This document shows, one piece after another, positions 9,651-17,167 of a DNA stretch of 20,517 nucleotides. The position numbers were made by a program, and so were the translations under genes. The stretch is taken from contig CAZKHA010000053.1 in assembly GCA_964552325.1 (NCBI GenBank), forward strand, positions 1-20,517, written 5' to 3'. The notes under the pieces were generated by a model. It ran no database searches. It worked only from the letters and a program-made list of their open reading frames with translations, and had not been told where the DNA came from. Positions within the stretch are counted from its first letter, which is position 1. Every line of letters begins with the position of its first letter. The stretch comes from CAZKCK01 sp964552325 (GTDB lineage Bacteria; Bacteroidota; Bacteroidia; Bacteroidales; TTA-H9).

Positions 9651-11012
9651 ATGAATCTATTAATTGTTGATAATGAAGCCCCCATACGCGATAGCCTTAA
9701 AGTAGCCCTTACACAACAAGGCCATCAGGTAATTACGGCATCCGATTCAATTGAAGCAACCTACGTTGTACAAATGGGTGAAATTGATATAGCCTTTATA
9801 GATTTAAAAATGCCCGGCGAAGACGGCATTAGCTTGATACGCAAGCTTAACCAATTGCCAAACACCCCCGAAATGATCTTAATGTCAGGCTATGGCAGCA
9901 AAGAAGATTTAGTGGAAGTAATGCGCTTAGGGGTTGATGATTTTTTGCAAAAGCCTTTTACTATTCCCGATTTGGTAAGAGCGATTGAACGCACACGTAA
10001 ATACCTCATAATTAAAGAGAAGCTAAGCCAAAGTGTGGCCAAGTTCAATACGTCACAAGATATTTTCCAAAACGAATTTGAATTTCCCATCATAGGTAGC
10101 AGCCAAGCTATTGAGCACGTAAAAGACCTAATGAAAAAAGTTGCCAACACCCCCGACACCTGTGTAATGATAACAGGCGAAAGTGGCGTTGGCAAGGAAA
10201 ATGTAGCCCGAGGAATACACAAGCTAAGCTCAAGGCACAAAGAGCTTTTTGGAGCCGTAAACAGCTCGGCCATTACAGATAGTTTATTCGAAAGCGAATT
10301 TTTTGGCTATAAAAAGGGAGCCTTTACCGGGGCATACGAAAACAAGCCAGGTTGGTTTGAAGTTTGCAACGGGGGTACGCTTTTTCTTGACGAAATTACC
10401 GACCTGAGCCTTGGCAACCAGGCCAAACTCCTCAGGACACTGGAAGACAAGACCATTACACGCGTTGGAACCAGCAAAACAATCGAACTCGATATCCGGA
10501 TAATTTCCGCTACCAATCAGGCCATTGACCAAATGGTAGAAAACAAACAATTCAGAAGCGACCTCTACCACCGATTAAACACATTCTGTATTCACATACC
10601 ACCTTTGCGTGAACGAAAAGAAGACATTCCATCGCTTTTTGACTTCTTTCTGAACAAGCTTAAAAACAAACTCAAAAAGAATATCAAGGGATACGACCCC
10701 ATGATCATACCCCACCTCCAAGCCTATTCATACCCCGGGAATATCAGAGAACTAAAGAACATCATCGAACGAGCCTTGATTATTGGCGAAACGGATTATC
10801 TACAACTTCACGACATCGCACCCAAAGCCAAAACAGAAGCCAAGCAACCCAAAACCATTTCCCTAGACCTTGAAAGCATTGAAAAAGAAACCATCCTAAA
10901 AGCCATTGACCTATCGGGTGGCAAACGGAACAAAACAGCACAATTGCTGAACATCACCCCACAATCACTCGACAGAAGGCTCGAGAAACATGGCATCAAA
11001 ATCAAAACATAG
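9651..11012 (+). CDS. NtrC-family sigma-54-dependent response regulator (REC-AAA+-Fis HTH)
   Basis: A 453-residue protein with three domains of the usual NtrC-class size. The receiver (1-120) has phosphoacceptor D51 in AFIDLKMPGEDG, S79 and K101 in QKPF; its acidic pair reads DN (D7-N8) where DD is more common. The AAA+ domain (about 145-385) has Walker A GESGVGKE (176-183), the sigma-54 contact loop GAFTGA (223-228), Walker B FLDE with D247-E248, and the arginine-finger region FRSDLYHRL. A C-terminal Fis-type helix-turn-helix covers about 420-446 (NKTAQLLNITPQSLDRRLEK). The GAFTGA loop is intact, so it should activate sigma-54 RNA polymerase from upstream enhancer sites. No kinase gene is directly attached. 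The next gene downstream has a sigma-54-type promoter with CGGATT dyads upstream, so the likely target is the 11457-20273 cluster. Confidence 0.95.
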   Translation: MNLLIVDNEAPIRDSLKVALTQQGHQVITASDSIEATYVVQMGEIDIAFIDLKMPGEDGISLIRKLNQLPNTPEMILMSGYGSKEDLVEVMRLGVDDFLQKPFTIPDLVRAIERTRKYLIIKEKLSQSVAKFNTSQDIFQNEFEFPIIGSSQAIEHVKDLMKKVANTPDTCVMITGESGVGKENVARGIHKLSSRHKELFGAVNSSAITDSLFESEFFGYKKGAFTGAYENKPGWFEVCNGGTLFLDEITDLSLGNQAKLLRTLEDKTITRVGTSKTIELDIRIISATNQAIDQMVENKQFRSDLYHRLNTFCIHIPPLRERKEDIPSLFDFFLNKLKNKLKKNIKGYDPMIIPHLQAYSYPGNIRELKNIIERALIIGETDYLQLHDIAPKAKTEAKQPKTISLDLESIEKETILKAIDLSGGKRNKTAQLLNITPQSLDRRLEKHGIKIKT

Positions 11013-11190
11013 GCTTCGATAACAATTCGCTTAACGTGCTTTTAACGATGCACTACCAATGCCCCTTCGTTCGAATAAATGGGCTATTTTGGGAAGAACT
11101 CTAGCTGCCATTTTGAATAAATTGTGTTACTAATTTTTTAATCATAAGTGGTCAACGTATTTCAGGCATTGACTGGCAAATGGTGAATCC

Positions 11191-11272
11191 GGTGGCTGCG
11201 GTTCCTGAGCGTCTGCCCTGCGGTGGACGAGACTGCCGCCCCCTGCAGGCTGTCGAAAGGGCCGAAGCCAAG
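11191..11272. repeat. GC-rich palindromic extragenic element
   Basis: A roughly 80-bp stretch much richer in G+C than its flanks. GGCTGCGG (11194-11201) pairs with CCGAAGCC (11262-11269) with one mismatch. Inside lie the halves GTTCCTGAGC (11201-11210) and CTGTCGAAAGG (11250-11260). As I recall, these are often found joined in intergenic repeats of many bacteria, as a CCTGAGC/CTGTCGAAGG-type palindrome. Here about 39 bp separate them, including GTCT...AGAC and the 8-bp palindrome CCTGCAGG (11242-11249). It may be a REP-like element with an insertion. No second copy is present in the window, so repeat status is inferred. Confidence 0.45.
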
Positions 11273-11283
11273 GGTGCATGGAG

Positions 11284-11362
11284 AAATCCAAAACCGGATT
11301 TTTACAAAACTTTAGAAAAAAATCTAGGAGTTGATTTCGGATTTAAAATCCGATAACGGATT
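11284..11362. promoter_or_regulatory. Array of inverted CGGATT half-sites, putative enhancer for the sigma-54 activator
   Basis: Three half-site pairs are visible: AAATCC-N6-GGATTT (11284-11301), TCGGATTTaAAATCCGA (11337-11353, perfect 8-bp arms about one base) and AATCCGataaCGGATT (11347-11362, perfect 6-bp arms, sharing the middle half-site). CGGATT starts at 11295, 11338 and 11357, with the inverse at 11347-11352. The array is about 80-160 bp upstream of the start site expected from the -24/-12 promoter, where NtrC-class activators normally bind. Assignment to the neighbouring regulator is inference from position. Confidence 0.5.
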
Positions 11363-11382
11363 ATTTTATCAAAGAAAAAATA

Positions 11383-11413
11383 AGATAATGAATTGTTTTT
11401 CATTACATTATCT
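11383..11413. promoter_or_regulatory. AT-rich dyad between enhancer and sigma-54 promoter
   Basis: AGATAATG (11383-11390) and CATTATCT (11406-11413) form a perfect 8-bp-arm dyad with a 15-bp spacer, ending four bases before the -24 GG. TAATG (11386-11390) with CATTA (11401-11405) gives an alternative pairing. The surrounding A and T tracts suggest intrinsically bent DNA. It could bind an architectural protein or a second regulator. Confidence 0.3.
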
Positions 11414-11414
11414 C

Positions 11415-11433
11415 ACGGCACAAAAATTGCAAA
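11415..11433 (+). promoter_or_regulatory. Sigma-54-type -24/-12 promoter of the signalling cluster
   Basis: The sequence CGGCACAAAAATTGCA (11416-11431) has the invariant GG (11417-11418) and GC (11429-11430) separated by exactly 10 bp. It matches the TGGCAC-N5-TTGCA consensus at all but the first base. Transcription would start near 11442, about 15 bp before the ATG at 11457. An intact sigma-54 activator gene ends 400 bp upstream and dyads lie in between, which strengthens the call. The sigma factor gene itself is not in the window. Confidence 0.65.
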
Positions 11434-11456
11434 CCACTTTTTATAGTTAATAAACC

Positions 11457-12089
11457 ATGAACGCGCTTTACCTAAAATTTATTGAACTTACCAAAGGGCC
11501 GTATAGCGAAAGCTACCATGATGCCTACATTAATTATCATAAGCATACGGTTGAAGGCCCGCATGCACCAGCCTTCGACGAATCCTTTCACCATTTTTAC
11601 CTTTCGCTGTTTTTCAACCGTACCCAACACCCGAACATCAAGACCAAAGAGACAATACTTTTTGACACAGATGTTCCCTTTGGAATAACCGAAAAGCAAC
11701 TCTTGCGTAAGATTCCCACACCAACCTACGCAAATATTGAGATACACAAACCCACGCTTAAAGCCTTTGGCTATGATGTATATTGGAAAGGCACCGAATG
11801 CAGGAAAGTGTTTATTGTAAGCCACGATAGATTTATTAGCGGTTTACGCATATTTAATGGCTATGAGAATGTTACACGTGAGCTAGCCAGCCATATTACC
11901 CAACTGACCCAAGAATGGTTTGACGAAACCCAAGCCCTATATTTAGAAAATAACAAAGGCCAAGTACTTACATACGACCCTGACACATTCTATCCAAAAA
12001 TTGTTTTTGCATACCATCAAAAAAGCGAAACAACCTACTATAAAGAAATTTTTGATTTCTGGCTAAAAACCGATCTTCAACACCACTAA
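11457..12089 (+). CDS. Protein of unknown function, first gene of the signalling cluster
   Basis: A 210-residue soluble protein that I do not recognise. It has no signal peptide or membrane segment. It is rich in aromatic residues and histidine, with a His-dense N-terminal part (a HDAYINYHKH segment near residue 21, then a SFHHFYLSLFF segment near residue 43). A VYWKGTECRKVFIVSHDRF segment near residue 108 and an EWFDETQ segment near 160 look like the core of a folded domain. There are two visible cysteines at most and no nucleotide-binding or HTH motif. The ATG at 11457 follows the -24/-12 promoter by 27 bp, and the stop is 16 bp before a receiver gene, so it should be the first product of the operon. 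It could be a ligand-binding or adaptor protein of the phosphorelay, but nothing in the sequence decides this. Confidence 0.75.
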   Translation: MNALYLKFIELTKGPYSESYHDAYINYHKHTVEGPHAPAFDESFHHFYLSLFFNRTQHPNIKTKETILFDTDVPFGITEKQLLRKIPTPTYANIEIHKPTLKAFGYDVYWKGTECRKVFIVSHDRFISGLRIFNGYENVTRELASHITQLTQEWFDETQALYLENNKGQVLTYDPDTFYPKIVFAYHQKSETTYYKEIFDFWLKTDLQHH

Positions 12090-12105
12090 TATAAGCACCA
12101 ATAAA

Positions 12106-12477
12106 ATGGAAATAAACAAATTGCTCATAGTTGATGATGAACCATCCTTTGCAAATGCAATCTCGAGTTTAATTGCCTGCTATGGGTACACCGTTAGGGT
12201 AGCTAAAAACGGGCAAGAGGCCTTAAAAGAGGCACATAGCTTTTTGCCAGAACTGGTTGTGACAGATGTAATAATGAAAGGCGGTGATGGGCTGGAACTC
12301 ATCCTAAACTTAAGAAAAACCATGCCTTCAATAAAAATTATAGCAATGACAGGTGGTGGAAAAATATCAGCAGCAGATTACCTTAAAACCGCTGAGTTCT
12401 TTTCAGCAGATGCGCTATTGGAAAAGCCATTTTCTTCAGTTCAGCTTGCGCAATTAATTAAAAAACTCGAAAAATAA
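12106..12477 (+). CDS. Single-domain response regulator (REC only)
   Basis: 123 residues forming one CheY-like receiver with no output domain. The acidic pair is D10-D11, the phosphoacceptor is D54 in LVVTDVIMKGGDGLEL, and T82 and K107 (EKPF) complete the active site. The usual Pro after IM is replaced by Lys (IMKGGDG). After T82 it carries GGGKIS, a version of the GGGRI motif shared with the two receivers encoded at 16357 and 16795, so the three probably belong to one subfamily. It lies 16 bp after the unknown gene and 28 bp before a kinase gene, and is probably phosphorylated by that kinase. Confidence 0.93.
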   Translation: MEINKLLIVDDEPSFANAISSLIACYGYTVRVAKNGQEALKEAHSFLPELVVTDVIMKGGDGLELILNLRKTMPSIKIIAMTGGGKISAADYLKTAEFFSADALLEKPFSSVQLAQLIKKLEK

Positions 12478-12505
12478 ACCCATATAGATAAAAAATCCCT
12501 TTTAC

Positions 12506-15500
12506 GTGAAAAAACACTTATTTACAGACACATCGTTCAAAATTATTTCAGGAGATTTTTCGATTGGTCCAGCAAAAGAATTTAAAAAAACCAACATTAC
12601 CACCCTAAATCAAGTCTTTAAATCAAAAAATTGGCTTCAGTTCAAAAACACACCCTACAGCGAAGCCCCTTCTACATACAACCTTCTAGATAAAAGGATC
12701 CGAATGGATGGCGAACTATTAAAGTTCGACAAAATCATTTTTACCAAGCTCAACAGCATGGCCAAACCTGGCTGGATGGTAGAGTTTCAAGAAACCAACA
12801 AATCTAAAGACCTGTTTCATGTTATGTTTGATGCCATTGATGACTTTCTTTTTGTACTTGATTCGGATGGAAACATCATAAAGGCAAACAAAGCAGTACA
12901 AACCAAGCTCAACTATAGCCATGACGAATTGCAGGGGCTGAACGTGCTAAAGGTTCACCCCGAAGCGCGTAGAGAGGAAGCATTAAAAATAGTGATGGAA
13001 ATGCTACAGGGAACCAGCAATTTTTGCCCAGTGCCACTCCTAAAAAAAGATGGCGGCTTAATTCCGGTAGAAACAAAAGTGAGGCTTGCTGAATACCAAG
13101 GAGATACCGTTCTGCTAGGCCGTAGCAAAGATTTGAGCGAACGTATGGAAGCAGCAAAAAGCATAGATACCGCGCAACAAAAATTTTCCGCCTCATTTAA
13201 CGATACCCATAGAGCTTTGGCTATCATCAACCTATCAACCCTCGAAATAACCGAAGCCAACAACACCTTTAAACGTAAATTTTTAGCAAAAATAAAAAAC
13301 GCAACTGGCACGATAGCCACTGGCAATGAAATATTTGACCCCATTTTTAAAAACGGATTTTACAACCGACTGATAAACGGAGGATATGCGGAGGCAACGA
13401 TTACCCTTAAAAACAACCATGGGCACAACCATCCTCAGATTGTTGACCTAAAAGCAGAGGTAATAATGGCCGATGAGACAAAATTTGCCCTGATTAATGC
13501 AGAAGACGTTACCGAGAAACTTGCAGCCGAAGAAAGACTGCAGCTAAGCGAAATGCGCTTAAACCTTGCCCTGGATGCATCTGGCACAGGTTTTTGGGAT
13601 TATAACATACAAACCAATACCATCTTTACCAACGAGCAATACGGCAAATTACTTGGATACAAAAAGCTATCAAAAAAACAACTTAAAACCTTTTTAATTA
13701 GCAGGTGTCATCCTGACGACTTGAATGCTTTACGTATCAATTACAGCCAAGCCATTACAGGCAAAAGAACGAGCTTGGATATTGAATACCGGATGAAGCA
13801 TAAATCAGGCAAGTGGGTTTGGATACATAGCAAAGGAACAGTAGTACAACACGATACGGAAGGAAATCCCTTAAGGCTGGCTGGCATAAACATGGATGTA
13901 ACCCAGAAGCACTTGGCTGACGAGGCCCTGCAATACAAAATGCAATTCGAAACCTTATTAGGGTCCATTTCACGCTCGCTGAGCAACATAAGCCATAATG
14001 AGATTAGCTCAAACCTAAACATTTCACTCCAAACGCTCTGCACCTTCTTGCAGGCTAAATATGCACTAATCGGATTGATAAACCACCAAAAAACGGCCAT
14101 CAGCATTCCAATCCAAACATTCCCAAAATCACAAGCTGACACAACAAAGAACGCGCAAGGCCACGGCATCAACCTAAAATGGGTGCAAAATCAATCACGA
14201 AAAAAACTATTTTTCAACCGCCACACCAAACAACTTTTGGCAGAATCTGGCCTTGATTCGGTTTTGCCAACCACCCACGACTTAAAGGGCTTGATCGTAG
14301 TCCCCATGATGTTTCAAAGCCATCTTAAAGGGGTAATCATTCTAGCCAATTCAAAACCCATCGATAACAAAAACGCCTTATTAGCTGACTATTTAAACAA
14401 CATTGGCCTTGTTTTTACCAATGCCCTGTTGTATCAAGAATTGGAAGAGAAAAAATTATTTAACCAACTTCAACTCGAAAAAAAGGTAAAAGAACGCACG
14501 CGTGAGCTTAACTTTCTCAACGGAAAACTGGAGTTAATGCTGCAGCAATTAAAGGGAAAAAACCAAGAAATCCAACGATTTAAATCGTTAGCCGATATTG
14601 CGAATTACCCTGTAATTATTACGAGCCCAAATCTGGAACCACTCTACGCCAACCCAAAATTTACAAAACTTTTTGGCAAGCCAAAACGCGAAGAAATACG
14701 CGAATTTATAAACCGGATTTTTGATCGAGGTGCCCTGAATAAAGTCATAGCCAAATTTCAAAAACTCAACGCGAGTAGTGAAAACGAACAATTTGAAAGC
14801 CTGATGATCACAAAATCGGGCAGCACAATTCCCATGCTTGTAAATGCCATTAAAATAAAACACAAAAACGGACTTCCCTCCTATTTGGGATTTACACTGA
14901 TTGACTTGGGCGAACAAAAAAAGACGGAAATGGCCATTCATGATACAATGCTCAAATTCCGCTCACTGTTCAATGAAGCGCAAGATGCAATCGTGATAAC
15001 CGATGAAAACGGGAAAATTACAGAAGCCAATCCTGCCGCAAGCAAATTGCTTGGTTATAGCCAACCAAAACTCTTATCCTTTCACATCTCAGATATTGAC
15101 GATCCCTCAGATAGCTTGCCCATGCACAAGCGATTGGAAATAATTAAAAAGGACAAACGCTCATTTTTCGAAACCATCTGGGTAACAAAACACCGCGAGA
15201 AAAAACCCGTTGAAATAAACCTTACCTCATTCAGCCTGAATGGCACAACATATTTATTAAATCATGTAAGGGACATCACCGAGCGAAGAAAAAAAGAAAC
15301 AGAAATACACTTATTATGGACAGCCATTGAAAACTCGGATAATGGCATCATGATTACCGATCACAATCGGATAATCACCTACGTAAACCCAATATATTGC
15401 GCACTGACCGGTTACGACAAAGAAGAACTATTGGGGCAATTGCCATCTATTTTATCCTCCGGGAAACATGCCCAGGAATTCTATGCACAAATGGAGCAAC

Positions 15501-16351
15501 AGTTTTTGCGGAATAAAGCCTGGAAAGGCAGATTGATTAACCATAAAAAAACCGGGGAAGAGTTTATTGACGAAACCATTATTAGCCCCATCGTAAATTC
15601 GCATGGCAGAACAACCCATTATGTAGCCCTAAAACGCGATGTTACCATTGAAGTAAAACACGAGCAAGAAGCATTGCACAAAGAAAAACTGGCCGCGCTA
15701 GGTACACTTGCCGGAGGAATAGCCCACGACTTTAACAACATCTTGCAGATTATCTTATCGTACAATGAATTAATTGAGGCAAAAGTTAATAAATCAATTA
15801 ACATCGAACACTACAATACTACCATAGCAACAACTTGCGCAAGAGGACACAACCTGGTAAGGAGCCTGTTAGACTTCAGCCGCGACAAATCCACAGAGCT
15901 TAAGCCCCACGACCTGGCAACAACCGTCGCAACCTCACTTTCCACCATAAAACCCCTTTACCCAAGCACCATCATGTTTAGGGAAAATTACAAAACCAAT
16001 GGCCGGATACTTTGCGACCCAGAACAAATACAACAGGCTATGCTCAACCTTTTTAACAATTCAGTTGACTCGATGAAAGGAAAAGGGATGATTACTGTAA
16101 GCATAACACCTACGTTTACAGGCACCAACGAACTTTGCTTAAGCATCAAAGACACTGGAGCCGGAATGGATCAAGCCACACTGCGCAGGATTTACGAGCC
16201 CTTTTTTACAACCAAGCCCGTAGGACAGGGAACAGGGTTCGGGATACCTATTGTGCATGGCATTGCCAAGCGGCACAATGCAAGATTAACCGTTGAATCA
16301 GAAATTAACCAGGGGACGGTGGTACACCTATCGTTTCCAACAATACAATAA
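12506..16351 (+). CDS. Soluble multi-PAS/GAF sensor histidine kinase
   Basis: 1281 residues. A divergent N-terminal segment (1-100) could be a degenerate PAS. It is followed by PAS (about 103-215), PAS (220-340), PAS_3-type (347-470, with GFWDYN and WVWIHSKG), GAF (478-645), a coiled coil (645-695) and three PAS domains (693-808, 813-930, 935-1050). The kinase core has H1074 in the H-box GIAHDFNNILQI, typical of the HisKA class that pairs with PAS sensors, then N-box LNLFNNSVDSM, G1 DTGAGM, F-box YEPFFTT and G2 GQGTGFGIPIV. There are no membrane segments. The start is GTG at 12506: an in-frame stop lies at 12485-12487 and the first in-frame ATG is about 67 codons inside. It sits 28 bp after one receiver gene and 5 bp before another, its likely phosphorylation targets. 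Confidence 0.92.
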   Translation: MKKHLFTDTSFKIISGDFSIGPAKEFKKTNITTLNQVFKSKNWLQFKNTPYSEAPSTYNLLDKRIRMDGELLKFDKIIFTKLNSMAKPGWMVEFQETNKSKDLFHVMFDAIDDFLFVLDSDGNIIKANKAVQTKLNYSHDELQGLNVLKVHPEARREEALKIVMEMLQGTSNFCPVPLLKKDGGLIPVETKVRLAEYQGDTVLLGRSKDLSERMEAAKSIDTAQQKFSASFNDTHRALAIINLSTLEITEANNTFKRKFLAKIKNATGTIATGNEIFDPIFKNGFYNRLINGGYAEATITLKNNHGHNHPQIVDLKAEVIMADETKFALINAEDVTEKLAAEERLQLSEMRLNLALDASGTGFWDYNIQTNTIFTNEQYGKLLGYKKLSKKQLKTFLISRCHPDDLNALRINYSQAITGKRTSLDIEYRMKHKSGKWVWIHSKGTVVQHDTEGNPLRLAGINMDVTQKHLADEALQYKMQFETLLGSISRSLSNISHNEISSNLNISLQTLCTFLQAKYALIGLINHQKTAISIPIQTFPKSQADTTKNAQGHGINLKWVQNQSRKKLFFNRHTKQLLAESGLDSVLPTTHDLKGLIVVPMMFQSHLKGVIILANSKPIDNKNALLADYLNNIGLVFTNALLYQELEEKKLFNQLQLEKKVKERTRELNFLNGKLELMLQQLKGKNQEIQRFKSLADIANYPVIITSPNLEPLYANPKFTKLFGKPKREEIREFINRIFDRGALNKVIAKFQKLNASSENEQFESLMITKSGSTIPMLVNAIKIKHKNGLPSYLGFTLIDLGEQKKTEMAIHDTMLKFRSLFNEAQDAIVITDENGKITEANPAASKLLGYSQPKLLSFHISDIDDPSDSLPMHKRLEIIKKDKRSFFETIWVTKHREKKPVEINLTSFSLNGTTYLLNHVRDITERRKKETEIHLLWTAIENSDNGIMITDHNRIITYVNPIYCALTGYDKEELLGQLPSILSSGKHAQEFYAQMEQQFLRNKAWKGRLINHKKTGEEFIDETIISPIVNSHGRTTHYVALKRDVTIEVKHEQEALHKEKLAALGTLAGGIAHDFNNILQIILSYNELIEAKVNKSINIEHYNTTIATTCARGHNLVRSLLDFSRDKSTELKPHDLATTVATSLSTIKPLYPSTIMFRENYKTNGRILCDPEQIQQAMLNLFNNSVDSMKGKGMITVSITPTFTGTNELCLSIKDTGAGMDQATLRRIYEPFFTTKPVGQGTGFGIPIVHGIAKRHNARLTVESEINQGTVVHLSFPTIQ

Positions 16352-16356
16352 AAAAA

Positions 16357-16725
16357 ATGAAACAAATACTACTTGTCGACGACGAAAAAACACTGTTGGA
16401 CGGGATTTCAGAGTTCCTAAAGCTGAAAGGTTTTGCTGTAGCAACGGCATCAAATGGTGCGGAAGCAGTTGCCCTCTTTAAGAGCGGCCTTAAAGTTGAC
16501 CTACTGATTACTGACATTATAATGCCCGAAAAAGATGGCATTGAACTAATTCTTTACACAAAGTCAAAAGTCCCTGGATGTAAGATTATTGCAGTATCTG
16601 GTGGAGGACGGATTTCACCTGAAGATTATTTGCTGATGGCTAAAGGCTTTAAAGTAAACGACACCATTCAAAAGCCGTTCGCATTCAGCGAACTGGATGC
16701 AAAAATCAAAAAAATATTTGCCTGA
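16357..16725 (+). CDS. Single-domain response regulator (REC only)
   Basis: 122 residues, one receiver domain. Active-site residues are D8-D9, phosphoacceptor D53 in LLITDIIMPEKDGIEL, S81 and K106 in QKPF. SGGGRIS follows S81. The gene begins 5 bp after the stop of the multi-PAS kinase, so it is very probably cotranscribed with it and may be its cognate acceptor. It is strikingly like the next receiver (16795-17160), including an identical TDIIMPEKDGIELI stretch, which suggests tandem duplication. No DNA-binding or enzymatic output is attached, so it should act by phosphotransfer or by protein contact. Confidence 0.94.
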   Translation: MKQILLVDDEKTLLDGISEFLKLKGFAVATASNGAEAVALFKSGLKVDLLITDIIMPEKDGIELILYTKSKVPGCKIIAVSGGGRISPEDYLLMAKGFKVNDTIQKPFAFSELDAKIKKIFA

Positions 16726-16794
16726 CCCAAGCAAACTTTCCAACCCAAACAATTTACCATCTAACGAATAGCTAACCATGAAGATACACTGTAT

Positions 16795-17160
16795 ATGCAA
16801 AAAAAGATTTTAATTGTTGATGACGAAGAAATCATCTTGTTCGGAATCAAAGCGATTATTGAGAAACACAATTTTAAGGTTGATGTGGCCTCAAATGGCA
16901 TTCAAGGCATTGCGCTTTTAAGCCAACAGGCCTACGACATCCTTATTACCGACATTATCATGCCCGAGAAAGACGGAATAGAGCTTATTCGATATACCAA
17001 GAAACTCTTTCCCAACATTCGGATTATTGCCATTTCGGGGGGAGGCCGGATAACCGACGAAGACCATTTGAAAAAAGCCAAAGAATTGGGTTGCGACTTT
17101 GTAATCGAAAAACCATTCTCTTCGCAAGAATTAATTAAAGCGATTCATGCATTAAACTAA
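16795..17160 (+). CDS. Single-domain response regulator (REC only), paralogue of the preceding gene
   Basis: 121 residues, one receiver domain with D9-D10, phosphoacceptor D53 in ILITDIIMPEKDGIEL, S81 followed by GGGRIT, and K106 in EKPF. It is separated from the preceding receiver by 69 bp, the widest gap inside the cluster, and precedes the FIST gene by 7 bp. A short out-of-frame ATG reading frame (16778-16813, 11 codons) overlaps its start. The tight link to the FIST and kinase genes suggests that it serves that pair, while its paralogue at 16357 serves the larger kinase. Confidence 0.94.
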   Translation: MQKKILIVDDEEIILFGIKAIIEKHNFKVDVASNGIQGIALLSQQAYDILITDIIMPEKDGIELIRYTKKLFPNIRIIAISGGGRITDEDHLKKAKELGCDFVIEKPFSSQELIKAIHALN

Positions 17161-17167
17161 GCGAACC

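Larger units (their letters stand above)
11013..11456. other. Regulatory intergenic region between the sigma-54 activator and the signalling cluster
   Basis: 444 bp with no gene. 11013-11190 shows nothing I can name and no clear terminator for the activator gene. 11191-11272 is a GC-rich palindromic element. 11284-11362 holds the CGGATT half-site array. 11363-11413 is AT-rich with a dyad and A/T tracts. 11415-11433 is a sigma-54-type promoter. Confidence 0.7.

Noticed and set aside
9890..10273. Minus-strand open frame (127 codons) opposite the sigma-54 activator
   Set aside because: It is antisense to the receiver and AAA+ coding sequence, which carry all catalytic motifs; no independent evidence of coding.
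11472..11825. Minus-strand open frame (117 codons) opposite the unknown 210-residue gene
   Set aside because: The plus-strand frame is longer, starts at the right distance from the -24/-12 promoter and ends just before the next gene. The antisense frame has no such context.
13741..14172. Long minus-strand open frame (143 codons) opposite the second large kinase
   Set aside because: It lies wholly inside a well-supported kinase gene on the other strand, is rich in Trp, Cys and Met as expected of an antisense shadow, and shows no domain.
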